NCBI RefSeq assembly: GCF_002752675.1
Contig: NZ_CP024608.1
Coordinates: forward strand, 1,116,001 to 1,180,000
Reading direction: 5' to 3'
From: Massilia violaceinigra
GTDB taxonomy: Bacteria; Pseudomonadota; Gammaproteobacteria; Burkholderiales; Burkholderiaceae_D
DNA length: 64,000 nucleotides
Positions 44,574-53,265 of the stretch are shown here, in pieces (the stretch's first letter is position 1; each line of letters starts with the position of its first letter). Both the position numbers and the translations under genes were made by a program. The notes below the pieces were generated by a model that was given only the letters and a program-made list of their open reading frames with translations, had not been told where the DNA came from and made no database searches.

Positions 44574-47039
44574 TTATTTATTCAGGTCGATGCGGCTGCT
44601 GCCGATCACGTCCACATGCACGCCCTGGATGGTAATGGTGCCATCGGCTTTCATGATGATCTTGCTGGCGCCCACTTCAAGGGTAATGTCGGTGGTGGCG
44701 GTCAGGTGGATATGCCCGGTTTCGGCCTTGCCTTCGATGTTGGTCTTGGCGGTTTGCTTGATGTGCTCCGTCTCGGCCGTCAGTTCGATGTTCTTGTTGG
44801 CGGTCTGGTGGATATGCGCCGTTTCCGAGGTCGTCTCGATGTGCTGCTTGACGGTGGTGACGTGGAAGCCGGTGCTCACCGTATTGGTCTGGGACGGACC
44901 ATGGACCAGCGTGTCCTGCTTGTTCTGGACCGTGGTGACCATATCCTTCTGCGAATGGATATTGATCAGCTCCTTGCCCTTGGAATCGTGGATCACCATT
45001 TCCGAGAAGCCGCCGCCGCCCGGGGTCGAGCGGCTCTTGAAGCCCATCATGTGGGCCGCGTCCGGCAGCGCGTACGGCACCGGCTGGTCGGCATTGAACA
45101 GGCGGCCGGTACAGACCGGGCGGTCCGGGTCCCCTTCGAGGTAATCGATGATCACTTCCTGGCCGATGCGCGGAATCGAAATGGTGCCCCAGCCCTGGCC
45201 GGCCCACGGCTGCGACACGCGGATCCAGCACGAGCTGCGCTCGTCGCGGCGGCCGTAGCGGTCCCAGTGGAACTGGACCTTGATGCGGCCGAATTCGTCG
45301 GTGTGGATCTCGGTGCCTTTCGGGCCGACCACGGTGGCCGTCTGCGGTCCCGGCATCTGGGGCGGGCGGTGCGCGCGGCGCGGCCGGTACGGAATCTTGC
45401 GCCGGATCGCGCTGAAGGTATTCCGGTACACGTCGCTCATGCCGCGCTGGAAGTAGTTATTGCGCGCGTTGTACTGCACCGACAGCACCAGGAAATCGTT
45501 GTCGGTGCCGTCAGCCGCGTCGAACCAGTGGTGTTCCAGCAGCTTAAGGGTGTGGCCGGCGATCAGGCCGCGGCAATCCGAGGCGCCGTGGAAAATCTTG
45601 GCCTGCCATTCCAGCACTTCCATGCGCTGGCGCGCTTCGCGCTTGCCGTCGTCCTTGTTCTTGTACGAAAAGGCCGGATTGCCGTCGTAGATTTCCATCG
45701 ACGGCACGTCGCCCTGCACCGAGACGGTCGGCTGCTCCACGTACTGCATGCTGTTGGGCGCCTTGAAGTCGAAGGTGTTCAGGGCCAGCTTGGTCGACTG
45801 CAGCATGCGCTCGGCCGTGAACGCCGTCACGCTATCCTTGTCCTGGGTGCGGTTGCCGCCGTTGAAGGTGACCTCGGCATGCTTCTTTTGCGGCGGGCAA
45901 AAGCTGCTGTTGCGCGAGTCGTCGCTGATGACCATGATGTGGCCGGACGCGCTGTGCTCGAAGTAGTAGAACAGGCCGTACTTTTCCATCAGCCGGCTGG
46001 TGAAATGCTCGTCCGTCTCATCGTACTGGACGATGTAGTTTTCCGGCTTGTAGGTCTGGCTGGTACGAACTTCGTAGGTGGCCAGGCCGCTGTAATCGCC
46101 CTTGAAAATCTTGTCGAGCACGCCGAGCACGGTCTCGTCCTGGAAGATGCGCGAGTTCACGCGCCGCTTCAGGTAAGTGAACCAGGGCACGATTTCGGCG
46201 TGATAAAAGGCAAAGCCGCCGTCCGAGTGCGTGAAACCGAAGGAATTGACGTAACCGTTGATGAAATGCTCGCTGCCATCGGCTTGCTGGACGCCGACGC
46301 TGACGTTCTTGCCCATCAGATCCTTGAGATCGATCGAGGCATTTTTCGACAGCAGGTTGAGCTGGAACACGTATTGTTCCGACAGCGAGGTCACGCCGCT
46401 CATCGATTCGATCAGCAGGGCCTTGCTGCCCTGCAGCGGCGAATAGAAACGCAGCAGGCGCGTGCCGTCGACGAAGTTGGCGGCGCCGCCACCACCGGCC
46501 GCGCCGGCACTGGCCGCGCCAGCCGGATCGGCGCTCGGCGGCGCCGCGCGCGACGGATCGATCGGCGCGGGCATGAACAGCGATTCCGGGGTGGCGAAGT
46601 CGTTGACCGCCTGGCCGGCCAGGGGGTGCTCGGCGATGACCAGTTGCGCGGGGGCCGCCACGGCCGCCGGCACCGCCTGCGTCAGTGACGACGGCGCCGA
46701 TGCCAGCTTGCTGCCGGCGGCATCGGCCAGGGCTTTCGCCTGTCCGGCCACCGCTTGCGCCTGGCCGGCCACGGCCAGCGCCTTGGCTACCTCGGGACTG
46801 GCCTGGGCGGCGATGGCGACCCCACCTCCCGCCAGCGCCTCCACGCCACCGCCCGCCTGCACGGCCGCGGCCGTATCGAGTGCGGTCTTGCCGACCGCCA
46901 GGGCGGTGGGATCGGCCCCGGCCATGCCGGCCACGCTGGTGGCCAGCTTGCCGGCAGCCAGCGGGGTGGCCAGGTCGGAGGGGCTCGCGCCGGCAATACC
47001 GGCGAGGGCGGGGGATTTGTCTACAGGTTGGAATGTCAT
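44574..47039 (-). CDS. VgrG (TssI) spike protein with an Ala-rich N-terminal extension
   Basis: 821 residues from the ATG at 47039. The gp27-like part begins near residue 187 (RLLRFYSPLQGSKALLIESM). It is followed by KAEVT-type beta sheets, the gp5 OB-fold (GPKGTEIHTDEFGRIKVQFH, WDRYGRRDERSSCWIRVSQP) and a DUF2345-like beta-helix of HIHQTANKNIELTAETEHIK repeats. The first 185 residues are unlike classical VgrG: mostly Ala, Gly, Val and Leu, with repeats such as AKALAVAGQAQAVAGQAKAL. It is the first gene of the effector operon and divergent from the Rhs gene. Confidence 0.9.
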   Translation of the reverse strand: MTFQPVDKSPALAGIAGASPSDLATPLAAGKLATSVAGMAGADPTALAVGKTALDTAAAVQAGGGVEALAGGGVAIAAQASPEVAKALAVAGQAQAVAGQAKALADAAGSKLASAPSSLTQAVPAAVAAPAQLVIAEHPLAGQAVNDFATPESLFMPAPIDPSRAAPPSADPAGAASAGAAGGGGAANFVDGTRLLRFYSPLQGSKALLIESMSGVTSLSEQYVFQLNLLSKNASIDLKDLMGKNVSVGVQQADGSEHFINGYVNSFGFTHSDGGFAFYHAEIVPWFTYLKRRVNSRIFQDETVLGVLDKIFKGDYSGLATYEVRTSQTYKPENYIVQYDETDEHFTSRLMEKYGLFYYFEHSASGHIMVISDDSRNSSFCPPQKKHAEVTFNGGNRTQDKDSVTAFTAERMLQSTKLALNTFDFKAPNSMQYVEQPTVSVQGDVPSMEIYDGNPAFSYKNKDDGKREARQRMEVLEWQAKIFHGASDCRGLIAGHTLKLLEHHWFDAADGTDNDFLVLSVQYNARNNYFQRGMSDVYRNTFSAIRRKIPYRPRRAHRPPQMPGPQTATVVGPKGTEIHTDEFGRIKVQFHWDRYGRRDERSSCWIRVSQPWAGQGWGTISIPRIGQEVIIDYLEGDPDRPVCTGRLFNADQPVPYALPDAAHMMGFKSRSTPGGGGFSEMVIHDSKGKELINIHSQKDMVTTVQNKQDTLVHGPSQTNTVSTGFHVTTVKQHIETTSETAHIHQTANKNIELTAETEHIKQTAKTNIEGKAETGHIHLTATTDITLEVGASKIIMKADGTITIQGVHVDVIGSSRIDLNK

Positions 47040-47288
47040 CGGGAGCTCGCGCGAACAAATCAATCACGTTGAACAGCACCAGAACCGCCGCGAACGGCAG
47101 TATGGCCACGAATGGTTTTCATGGGGCTGCGCGCGAGATGCGGCGCACATTCCCTGGTCTTGCCGGAGTCTGAAACTATGAATGCATAAAAGATTGTGTA
47201 TATACTATCATAAGCAGGCTCGTCCATTTAGAGTTATTGAACCGCACTAACCTACCGCGTTGCATCGACGCCAGAAAGTTCGCCGCGT
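47040..47288. other. Divergent promoter region between vgrG and rhs
   Basis: About 250 bases separate the two divergent T6SS genes. The stretch 47178-47245 is AT-rich (for example TGTATATACTATCATAAGC) compared with its surroundings and probably contains both promoters. No gene or clear operator was recognised. Confidence 0.4.
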
Positions 47289-50200
47289 ATGTCATCTCCT
47301 GATTCCCCCAACCATTTTTTCGACTTCCAGCGCGCCCTCAAGGATGTGGGGCGCGCCTACGACAGCGCCGGCGAACAGGTCCGCCACGACATCGACCAGC
47401 GCCTGCAGCGCTGGTCGCACCGGGTGGCCGAATCGGTCGACTCGCTGGGGCGCGCCGCCATGCGGGTCGATGCGGTGCGCAGCACGGTGGCGGTCGGGCT
47501 GGCCATTGACGGCGCCGAGCGCCGCTTCCACGAATTGCTCAAGACTCAGCTCGAAGGCCTCGATTTCTCGCAGATCTGGGGCGTGCTGTGGACGGTGGTC
47601 AAGGAAGTGGTGCTGTACGTCGGCGGCGGCGCGGTCCTGGGCGGCACCGTGGGCGGCGTGGCCGGGGCGTTCGCGGGCGGCGCCGGCGCGGTGCCGGGCG
47701 CGATCGGTGGCGCGGCCCTCGGGGCCCAGATCGGCGGCGAAATCCTGGTGTGGATGGGCCTGGGCAGCCTGGTGCTGTATATCGGCGAAACCATTCCCAC
47801 GATGTGCGGCAAGATGGCCGAAGGCTTCGCCACCGCCTGGCATGCCGGCGAGTTGCCGGACAGCGCCAAGGGCCAGTACGCGGCCCAGCTGCGCCAGGCC
47901 AGCGAATCGTTCGCGCAGGGCAAGTTGCTGCTGGTTAAGGCGATCCTGGCCGCGATCGTGCTGTACCTGTCGCGCGGCCAGGCCAGCAAATCGCTGCTGA
48001 TGAAGGAACTGGGCAGCAGCAAGCTCGGACCGGCATTCGCCGACTGGGTGGCGGCCAACCAGGCCAAGTTGATGAAGCATCCGGCGCTGCAGCCGCGCAT
48101 CGCGGCAGCCGAGGGCGAAGCGGCGTCGGCGGCCAAGGCCGGCGCCGGCAAGGCCAGGCCGGCAGCCGAGCCCGTGAAGTCCGCCGAGCCGGCCAAGCCG
48201 GCGAGCAAGCCAACGCCCAAGAATGAAGGCAAGGCGCGCCGGCCTTGTCCGGCCTGCCTGCTGGTGGCCAACCCCGTCAATCCGCTTTCCGGCAGCAAGA
48301 TCCTGGCCGGCGAGCTCGACCTGGACTTCGCGCTGCCGGCGGCGCTGGCGCTGGTCTGGCAGCGCAGCTACAGTTCGGCGCAGGGTCAGACTCAGACCCG
48401 GGCCGGATGGCTGGGCGCGGGGTGGAGCACGCCCATTTCCGATGCCTTGCAAGTCGGCGGCGGGCAAGTCGTTGTGCTTGACGCCTGGCAGCGCGAGGTG
48501 ACGTTTTCGCTGCCGCAGGTGGGCGAGGCGATCTATTCGCTGTCCGAAAAAATCACCTTGTCCCGCACCGGCGAACGCAGCTTCGAACTGATCGACGAGG
48601 AAGGGCTGCGCCGCCAGTTCTCGATTGCGGCAACGGCAAGCGATATCGCGCGGCTGGTCGGGCTGGTCGACGCCAACGGCAACAAGCTCGGCATCGCTTA
48701 CAACCAGCAGCAACTGCCCGAGCGCATCGAAGACAGCGCCGGCCGCGTCTTTTTGCTGGAGTTCGGCGAGCATCGCGGTGCGCCGCGCCTCTCCGCCATC
48801 AGCCTGCTGCCCGAGGCCGGCGAGCGGGTCGATGTGCTGGCCAGCTACGCCTACGATGCCGACGGCAACCTGGCCGAGGTGCGCAATCGCCTGGACCAGG
48901 TGACGCGCCGCTTCGCCTACCGCAACGGTTTGATGATCGAGCACGCCCAGCCGGGCGGTCTGGTGTCGCGCTATGAATACGACCACGACGGCCCGGACGC
49001 CAAGGCGGACGCCAGGGTCGTGCGCAACTGGACCAATAACGGCCTGTCGTGGGACTTCCGCTACTTGGCGCGCGAAACGGTCGTGACCGATCACCTCGGG
49101 CGCGAGCAGCGCTACCGTTTCGACGCCGATGGCGAGTTCATCGGCCATGTCGACGCGATCGGCGGCGTCACCGAGCGCCGCCTCGACGGCAACGGGCGGC
49201 TGCTCGCCATCGTCGACCCGGGCGGACGCGCCATCGGCTACCGCTACGACGGGCGCGGGCGCGTGGTGCGGGTGGAACGCGACGGCAAGGGAACCGGCAT
49301 CGTCTACGATGCAAGCTTCGACAAGCCGGCCCTGATCACCGATGCGCTCGGTGCAAGCACTGCCCTGCGCTACGACGAGCGCGGCAACCTGGCCAGCGTG
49401 ACCGATGCGCTCGGCCGGCGCACCTCCTACCAGTACGACGAGCATGGCTTGCCGGTCAGGGTGCTCGACCCGGCCGGCGGGGTCAAGCGGTTGGCCTACA
49501 ATCGCGCCGCGCAACTGACGGCCTACACCGATTGTTCGGGCAATACCACGCGCTTGAGCTACGACGGCAATGGCAAACTGGTGCGCTCTACCGATGCCCA
49601 GGGCAATGCGACGGCGTATTCGTACGACCCGCTGGGGCGCTTGCTGGCGGTGGTGCAGGCGGACGGTTCCACCGAGCGCTACGAATACGACGTGCTTGGC
49701 CGCTTGCTGGCGCGCATCGATCCCGCCGGACATCGCACCAGTTACGTGCTCGACAGTGACGGCAAGCCGCTCAAGCGCATCGATGCGCGCGGCGGCGTGC
49801 TGGAGTACCGCTACGATGCGGCGCGGCGGATCGCGGAATTGATCAACGAAAATGGCGATGCGCACCGTTTCGTCTACGACGCGCTCGACCGCCTGTCCGA
49901 AGAGACCGGCTTCGACGCGCGCCTGACGCGCTACCGCTACGATGCCAGCGGGCTGCTGGTGGCGAAGGAAGAGCACGGCAGCGGCGCGCGCACCGAGTTC
50001 ACGCGCATCGACACCAGCTATCTGCGCGATCGCGCCGGCCAGTTGGTCGACCAGATCATCTCGCGCACCACCGGCGAGGCGCAGGCGGAGCAATTGCGCT
50101 TGCGCTTCGCCTACGACGATGCCGGCAGGATGGTCCGCGCCATCAACGCCGACGCCGAGGTGGCGATGCAATACGACGCCCTGGGCCAGCTGGTGGCCGA

Positions 50201-51812
50201 GCAGACCCAGGCCGGCGCCGAGTCGACTGTCTTGCGGCACGCCTACGATGAACTGGGCAACCGGATCCAGACGGTGCTGCCGGACGGGCGCGTGCTCAAC
50301 AACCTGTTCTATGGTTCGGGCCACCTGCACCAGATCAATATCGATGGCGAGGTGATCACCGACATCGAACGCGACCAGCTGCACCGGGCGGTCAGCCGTA
50401 CGCAAGGCGCGCTGACCAGCCAGTTCCGCTACGATCCGATGGGACGGATGCTGTCGCAGGTGGCGGGGCCGATTGGCGCGGGCGAAGGGGCCGATGCGCT
50501 CATTGCGCGCAGGTACGACTACGACGAGAGCGGCAATCTGCTGGCGATCGACGACCGGCGCAACGGGCGCACGACCTACAGCTACGACGTGCTCGGGCGC
50601 ATTCTGTCGGCGCTGCAGCCACTGTCCGATGAGCGCTTCGCGTTCGATCCGGCGCACAATCTGCTCGATGAGCGCAGCGCCGGCGCGGGCCGCATCGAGG
50701 GCAACCGGGTACGCGTGTTCGAGGACAAGCGCTACGACTACGACGCCCATGGCAACCTGAGCGAGAAGCTGGTGGGGCGCCATACGCGCATGCGCTTCGA
50801 ATGGAATGCGGCGCATCAGCTGGTCAAGGCGGTGGTTATGCGCAACGCCGGCGCCGCGGCACCGACGGTGCAGACGGTGAAGTATGTCTACGATCCGTTC
50901 GGCCGCAGGATCGCCAAGCGCGACAGCTTTGGCGTCACCCGCTTCACCTGGGACGGCAACCGCTTGCTGTGCGAGACACGCGCCAGCCATACGCGTACCT
51001 ATCTTTACGAACCGGCGTCCTTCGTTCCGCTGGCACAGTATGACAGCGTCGGCGGCACCGGGCCGCAGGAACCATCCTTGCGCGGCAGGCTCCATTATCT
51101 GCACACCGACCATCTCGGCACGCCGCGCGAATTGACCGATGCCGGCGGCAGCCTGAGCTGGTCGGGAAGTTACCGGGCGTGGGGCAACGTGCTGACCGTG
51201 AACATGGCCGCGCCGCTCGCCGATACCGTGTCCGGGGCGCTGGAGCAGCTGCAGCCGATCCGGTTTCAGGGGCAATACCACGAAGCGGAAACGGGGCTGC
51301 ACTACAACCGCTTCCGCTATTACGATCCGGACATCGGCCGTTTCGTGTCGCAGGATCCGATCGGGCTGGCGGGTGGTTTCAATACCTACCAATATGCGCC
51401 CAATCCGGTAAGCTGGATCGATCCCGCGGGTTTATCGGGCACACCGATCGTGGTCATCGGCGAAGGCCAGGGAGCCGTCGACGAGGCTGCGCGCCTGCTG
51501 AAACAGCAGGGCTACGCCGCGGAAAGCATGATGTTTCCCAAAAATCAATGGCGGGGCGGTAGACTCACTCCGGGGATGGCCGCGAGCGACTTCGAAAAGA
51601 CGGTGCAGTGGAATAAGGAGTGGCTGGCGGAGAAAATCCGGCAAGGATATAAAGTGGTCGATATCGGGCCGGACGGGCGGGCGACGCCGAGCCGCTTCTA
51701 TTTGGCCGAACAGGAAGCCCTGGCGGAAGCGAAGGCCGCGAAAACCACCTTGAAAAAATTCGGAAACGGCGAGACCGTTGCCGAGATGCGTGCCCGGGTA
51801 TGTCGTTGCTGA
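47289..51812 (+). CDS. Rhs repeat polymorphic toxin
   Basis: 1507 residues. The N-terminal region (to about 310) has a coiled-coil-like part, Gly-rich hydrophobic segments (GGTVGGVAGAFAGGAGAVPG) and a charged linker. The shell starts with PCPACLLVANPVNPLSGSKI, then many YDxxGRL-type YD repeats, and ends with the core RYYDPDIGRFVSQDPIGLAG then WIDPAGL near residue 1382. The last 125 residues are the toxin: IVVIGEGQGAVDEAARLLKQ, WNKEWLAEKIRQGYKVVDIG and PSRFYLAEQEAL, a Rossmann-like pattern I cannot name. No PAAR motif was seen, so loading probably needs VgrG or an adaptor. A huge reverse-strand open frame is only a codon-bias shadow. Confidence 0.9.
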   Translation: MSSPDSPNHFFDFQRALKDVGRAYDSAGEQVRHDIDQRLQRWSHRVAESVDSLGRAAMRVDAVRSTVAVGLAIDGAERRFHELLKTQLEGLDFSQIWGVLWTVVKEVVLYVGGGAVLGGTVGGVAGAFAGGAGAVPGAIGGAALGAQIGGEILVWMGLGSLVLYIGETIPTMCGKMAEGFATAWHAGELPDSAKGQYAAQLRQASESFAQGKLLLVKAILAAIVLYLSRGQASKSLLMKELGSSKLGPAFADWVAANQAKLMKHPALQPRIAAAEGEAASAAKAGAGKARPAAEPVKSAEPAKPASKPTPKNEGKARRPCPACLLVANPVNPLSGSKILAGELDLDFALPAALALVWQRSYSSAQGQTQTRAGWLGAGWSTPISDALQVGGGQVVVLDAWQREVTFSLPQVGEAIYSLSEKITLSRTGERSFELIDEEGLRRQFSIAATASDIARLVGLVDANGNKLGIAYNQQQLPERIEDSAGRVFLLEFGEHRGAPRLSAISLLPEAGERVDVLASYAYDADGNLAEVRNRLDQVTRRFAYRNGLMIEHAQPGGLVSRYEYDHDGPDAKADARVVRNWTNNGLSWDFRYLARETVVTDHLGREQRYRFDADGEFIGHVDAIGGVTERRLDGNGRLLAIVDPGGRAIGYRYDGRGRVVRVERDGKGTGIVYDASFDKPALITDALGASTALRYDERGNLASVTDALGRRTSYQYDEHGLPVRVLDPAGGVKRLAYNRAAQLTAYTDCSGNTTRLSYDGNGKLVRSTDAQGNATAYSYDPLGRLLAVVQADGSTERYEYDVLGRLLARIDPAGHRTSYVLDSDGKPLKRIDARGGVLEYRYDAARRIAELINENGDAHRFVYDALDRLSEETGFDARLTRYRYDASGLLVAKEEHGSGARTEFTRIDTSYLRDRAGQLVDQIISRTTGEAQAEQLRLRFAYDDAGRMVRAINADAEVAMQYDALGQLVAEQTQAGAESTVLRHAYDELGNRIQTVLPDGRVLNNLFYGSGHLHQINIDGEVITDIERDQLHRAVSRTQGALTSQFRYDPMGRMLSQVAGPIGAGEGADALIARRYDYDESGNLLAIDDRRNGRTTYSYDVLGRILSALQPLSDERFAFDPAHNLLDERSAGAGRIEGNRVRVFEDKRYDYDAHGNLSEKLVGRHTRMRFEWNAAHQLVKAVVMRNAGAAAPTVQTVKYVYDPFGRRIAKRDSFGVTRFTWDGNRLLCETRASHTRTYLYEPASFVPLAQYDSVGGTGPQEPSLRGRLHYLHTDHLGTPRELTDAGGSLSWSGSYRAWGNVLTVNMAAPLADTVSGALEQLQPIRFQGQYHEAETGLHYNRFRYYDPDIGRFVSQDPIGLAGGFNTYQYAPNPVSWIDPAGLSGTPIVVIGEGQGAVDEAARLLKQQGYAAESMMFPKNQWRGGRLTPGMAASDFEKTVQWNKEWLAEKIRQGYKVVDIGPDGRATPSRFYLAEQEALAEAKAAKTTLKKFGNGETVAEMRARVCRC

Positions 51813-51842
51813 GGTGTCGTTGCCGAGGTGTCGTTGCTGCGA
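51801..51842. repeat. Three 14-base tandem repeats at the end of the rhs toxin gene
   Basis: The units TGTCGTTGCTGAGG (51801-51814), TGTCGTTGCCGAGG (51815-51828) and TGTCGTTGCTGCGA (51829-51842) are adjacent. The Rhs stop codon (51810-51812) lies in the first unit. Because 14 is not a multiple of three, gain or loss of a unit would change the C-terminal reading frame of the toxin. Confidence 0.75.
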
Positions 51843-51876
51843 TGTCGTCGTCAAGCTGATCGTTGTGAAGGATGAA

Positions 51877-52260
51877 ATGAGAACGGATATTTTTCTGAAG
51901 GTCGCGTCGGCGCCGCTCGCCATCAAGTTTTATGTGGAAGAACTTGGTATGTTCGAGATTGCCGCGGACTATGGCATGAACGACTTTCTGCTGCGAGCGA
52001 TTAACAATCCCAACGTCTGCCTGCAGATCAGCGAGCGCGCGCACAAAACCTCGGGTTCGCCGCTATTCGGCATGAGCGTGGAAAACTGCGACGCCGAGTT
52101 TCAACGCCTGCAACAGACCGTGTTCAGCAGCGGCGCCCGCCTCGTGCCCGATCATGACGGCAAGCTTGCTGTATTTGAATGGCCCGGTGGAAAAAGCTTT
52201 CTGGTTGAAGATCCTTCGCAGAACCAGTTCATGCTGTTCGAAGATCGCATCGCCACGTAG
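51877..52260 (+). CDS. VOC/glyoxalase-fold small protein
   Basis: 127 residues from the ATG at 51877 (AAGGA upstream). The sequence FLKVASAPLAIKFYVEELGM, then NDFLLRAINNPNVCLQISER and VFEWPGGKSFLVEDPSQNQF, follows the vicinal-oxygen-chelate pattern of one beta-alpha-beta-beta-beta module pair. Metal ligands are not evident, so it may be a binding rather than enzymatic member. It is the first gene after the Rhs toxin and so a candidate immunity protein, though VOC folds are not a usual immunity type. Confidence 0.7.
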   Translation: MRTDIFLKVASAPLAIKFYVEELGMFEIAADYGMNDFLLRAINNPNVCLQISERAHKTSGSPLFGMSVENCDAEFQRLQQTVFSSGARLVPDHDGKLAVFEWPGGKSFLVEDPSQNQFMLFEDRIAT

Positions 52261-52343
52261 ATCGACAGACCCGCGGGCGGGATGGCTGCCGCTAACCAGG
52301 AAGGCACGTTTGGCGATCGCCACGTTGAGAGAGGGAGAAGGCG

Positions 52344-52655
52344 ATGGGCTTGGGCAGTCACTTCAACGTTTATAACACCTGCTTGCTGATTTTGCGCGAT
52401 CGCGGTTTCAAGATGCATGTGCAAGGCGAGATGGATGGCGAGGGTTGTTATCCGACCGATGCGCTGTGGATTGCCGAGAAAGATGGTTTTCGCTTCATGG
52501 GAGATAATCCGATCGAGCTGCTCGGACTGGTGGCGATTTACGACGAGGTGCAGCCTGCGGCGGATCTGCCATATTGGTGGCGCAAAGAGGGTGAGGATAT
52601 ATGGCGACAAATAATGCGTGAAGCTTTCCCTGACCGGGACGCCGGCCCGTCATGA
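52344..52655 (+). CDS. Small conserved-looking protein, candidate Rhs immunity
   Basis: 103 residues with AGAGGGAGAAGG upstream of the ATG. Acidic and Trp/Tyr-rich: YNTCLLILRDRGFKMHVQGE, LWIAEKDGFRFMGDNPIELL and GLVAIYDEVQPAADLPYWWR. Small acidic single-domain proteins just after an rhs gene are frequently immunity proteins; the DNPIELLGLVAIYD stretch recalls a short family I have seen after such toxins, from memory only. ATGA overlap joins it to the next gene. Confidence 0.65.
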   Translation: MGLGSHFNVYNTCLLILRDRGFKMHVQGEMDGEGCYPTDALWIAEKDGFRFMGDNPIELLGLVAIYDEVQPAADLPYWWRKEGEDIWRQIMREAFPDRDAGPS

Positions 52656-53167
52656 CATCCCCCAGCCACACGACCACACAGGATGATGCCGGTGCTATGA
52701 CGATCAGACCAGGCCGGGTACCGATGAAACTGGTATTCGAGCTGAAAGAAGCACTCAGGCACGATCCTAAACGCATCGAGCTGGCCCAGGCGCTGACGCT
52801 CGACGAGTCCCGGCCCGGCATGGGATTGCGCGGCCGCTTCGGTTTGTTCGCATCGCAGCAATGGTGGGATCACATCGAGCAGGGCAAGATGCCGCGCCGG
52901 CTGGTGTCGGGCGTGATCAGCCGGGTGTACATCAGCGGGCAGAATGAGACGGTGAACAATACAATCGACCTGGTGACGCCGGAAGGCGTGGTCCGGGGCG
53001 AGGCGATTTACGTGAATAGGCGCGCCGATCTCGCGCTGTTCCAGGTCGGCCATCGCGCCGATATCCTGTATGCGCTCGACGAGCTGAAGCACCAGCCGGC
53101 GCCTGACGGCGGCGTCAATTATTCCAGGGTCGCGCTGGAAGTGGCAGTCTCGCTCCATCCGGCATGA
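52652..53167 (+). CDS. Hypothetical protein coupled to the candidate immunity gene
   Basis: 171 residues; the ATG overlaps the previous stop as ATGA. An internal start at the second or third Met is possible, because the first 24 residues are low in structure. The core, LRGRFGLFASQQWWDHIEQG then RLVSGVISRVYISGQNETVN and LVTPEGVVRGEAIYVNRRAD, looks like a compact beta-rich domain. No signal peptide and no family recognised. It may belong to the toxin-immunity unit. Confidence 0.6.
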   Translation: MTSPSHTTTQDDAGAMTIRPGRVPMKLVFELKEALRHDPKRIELAQALTLDESRPGMGLRGRFGLFASQQWWDHIEQGKMPRRLVSGVISRVYISGQNETVNNTIDLVTPEGVVRGEAIYVNRRADLALFQVGHRADILYALDELKHQPAPDGGVNYSRVALEVAVSLHPA

Positions 53168-53265
53168 CGCTGGCACATCGGAAGATGCGACGCATGTTGA
53201 AATCGTTCGCCGCGCGCGCCTGAGGCAGCGCAAAGGCAGGGCAGGGGCGCTCGCTACAATGCCCC

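Noticed and set aside
47292..51392. A 1366-codon open frame on the minus strand through the rhs gene
   Set aside because: It is a shadow of GC-biased third positions in the Rhs gene; the plus strand shows clear YD repeats and a core motif, the minus strand shows none.
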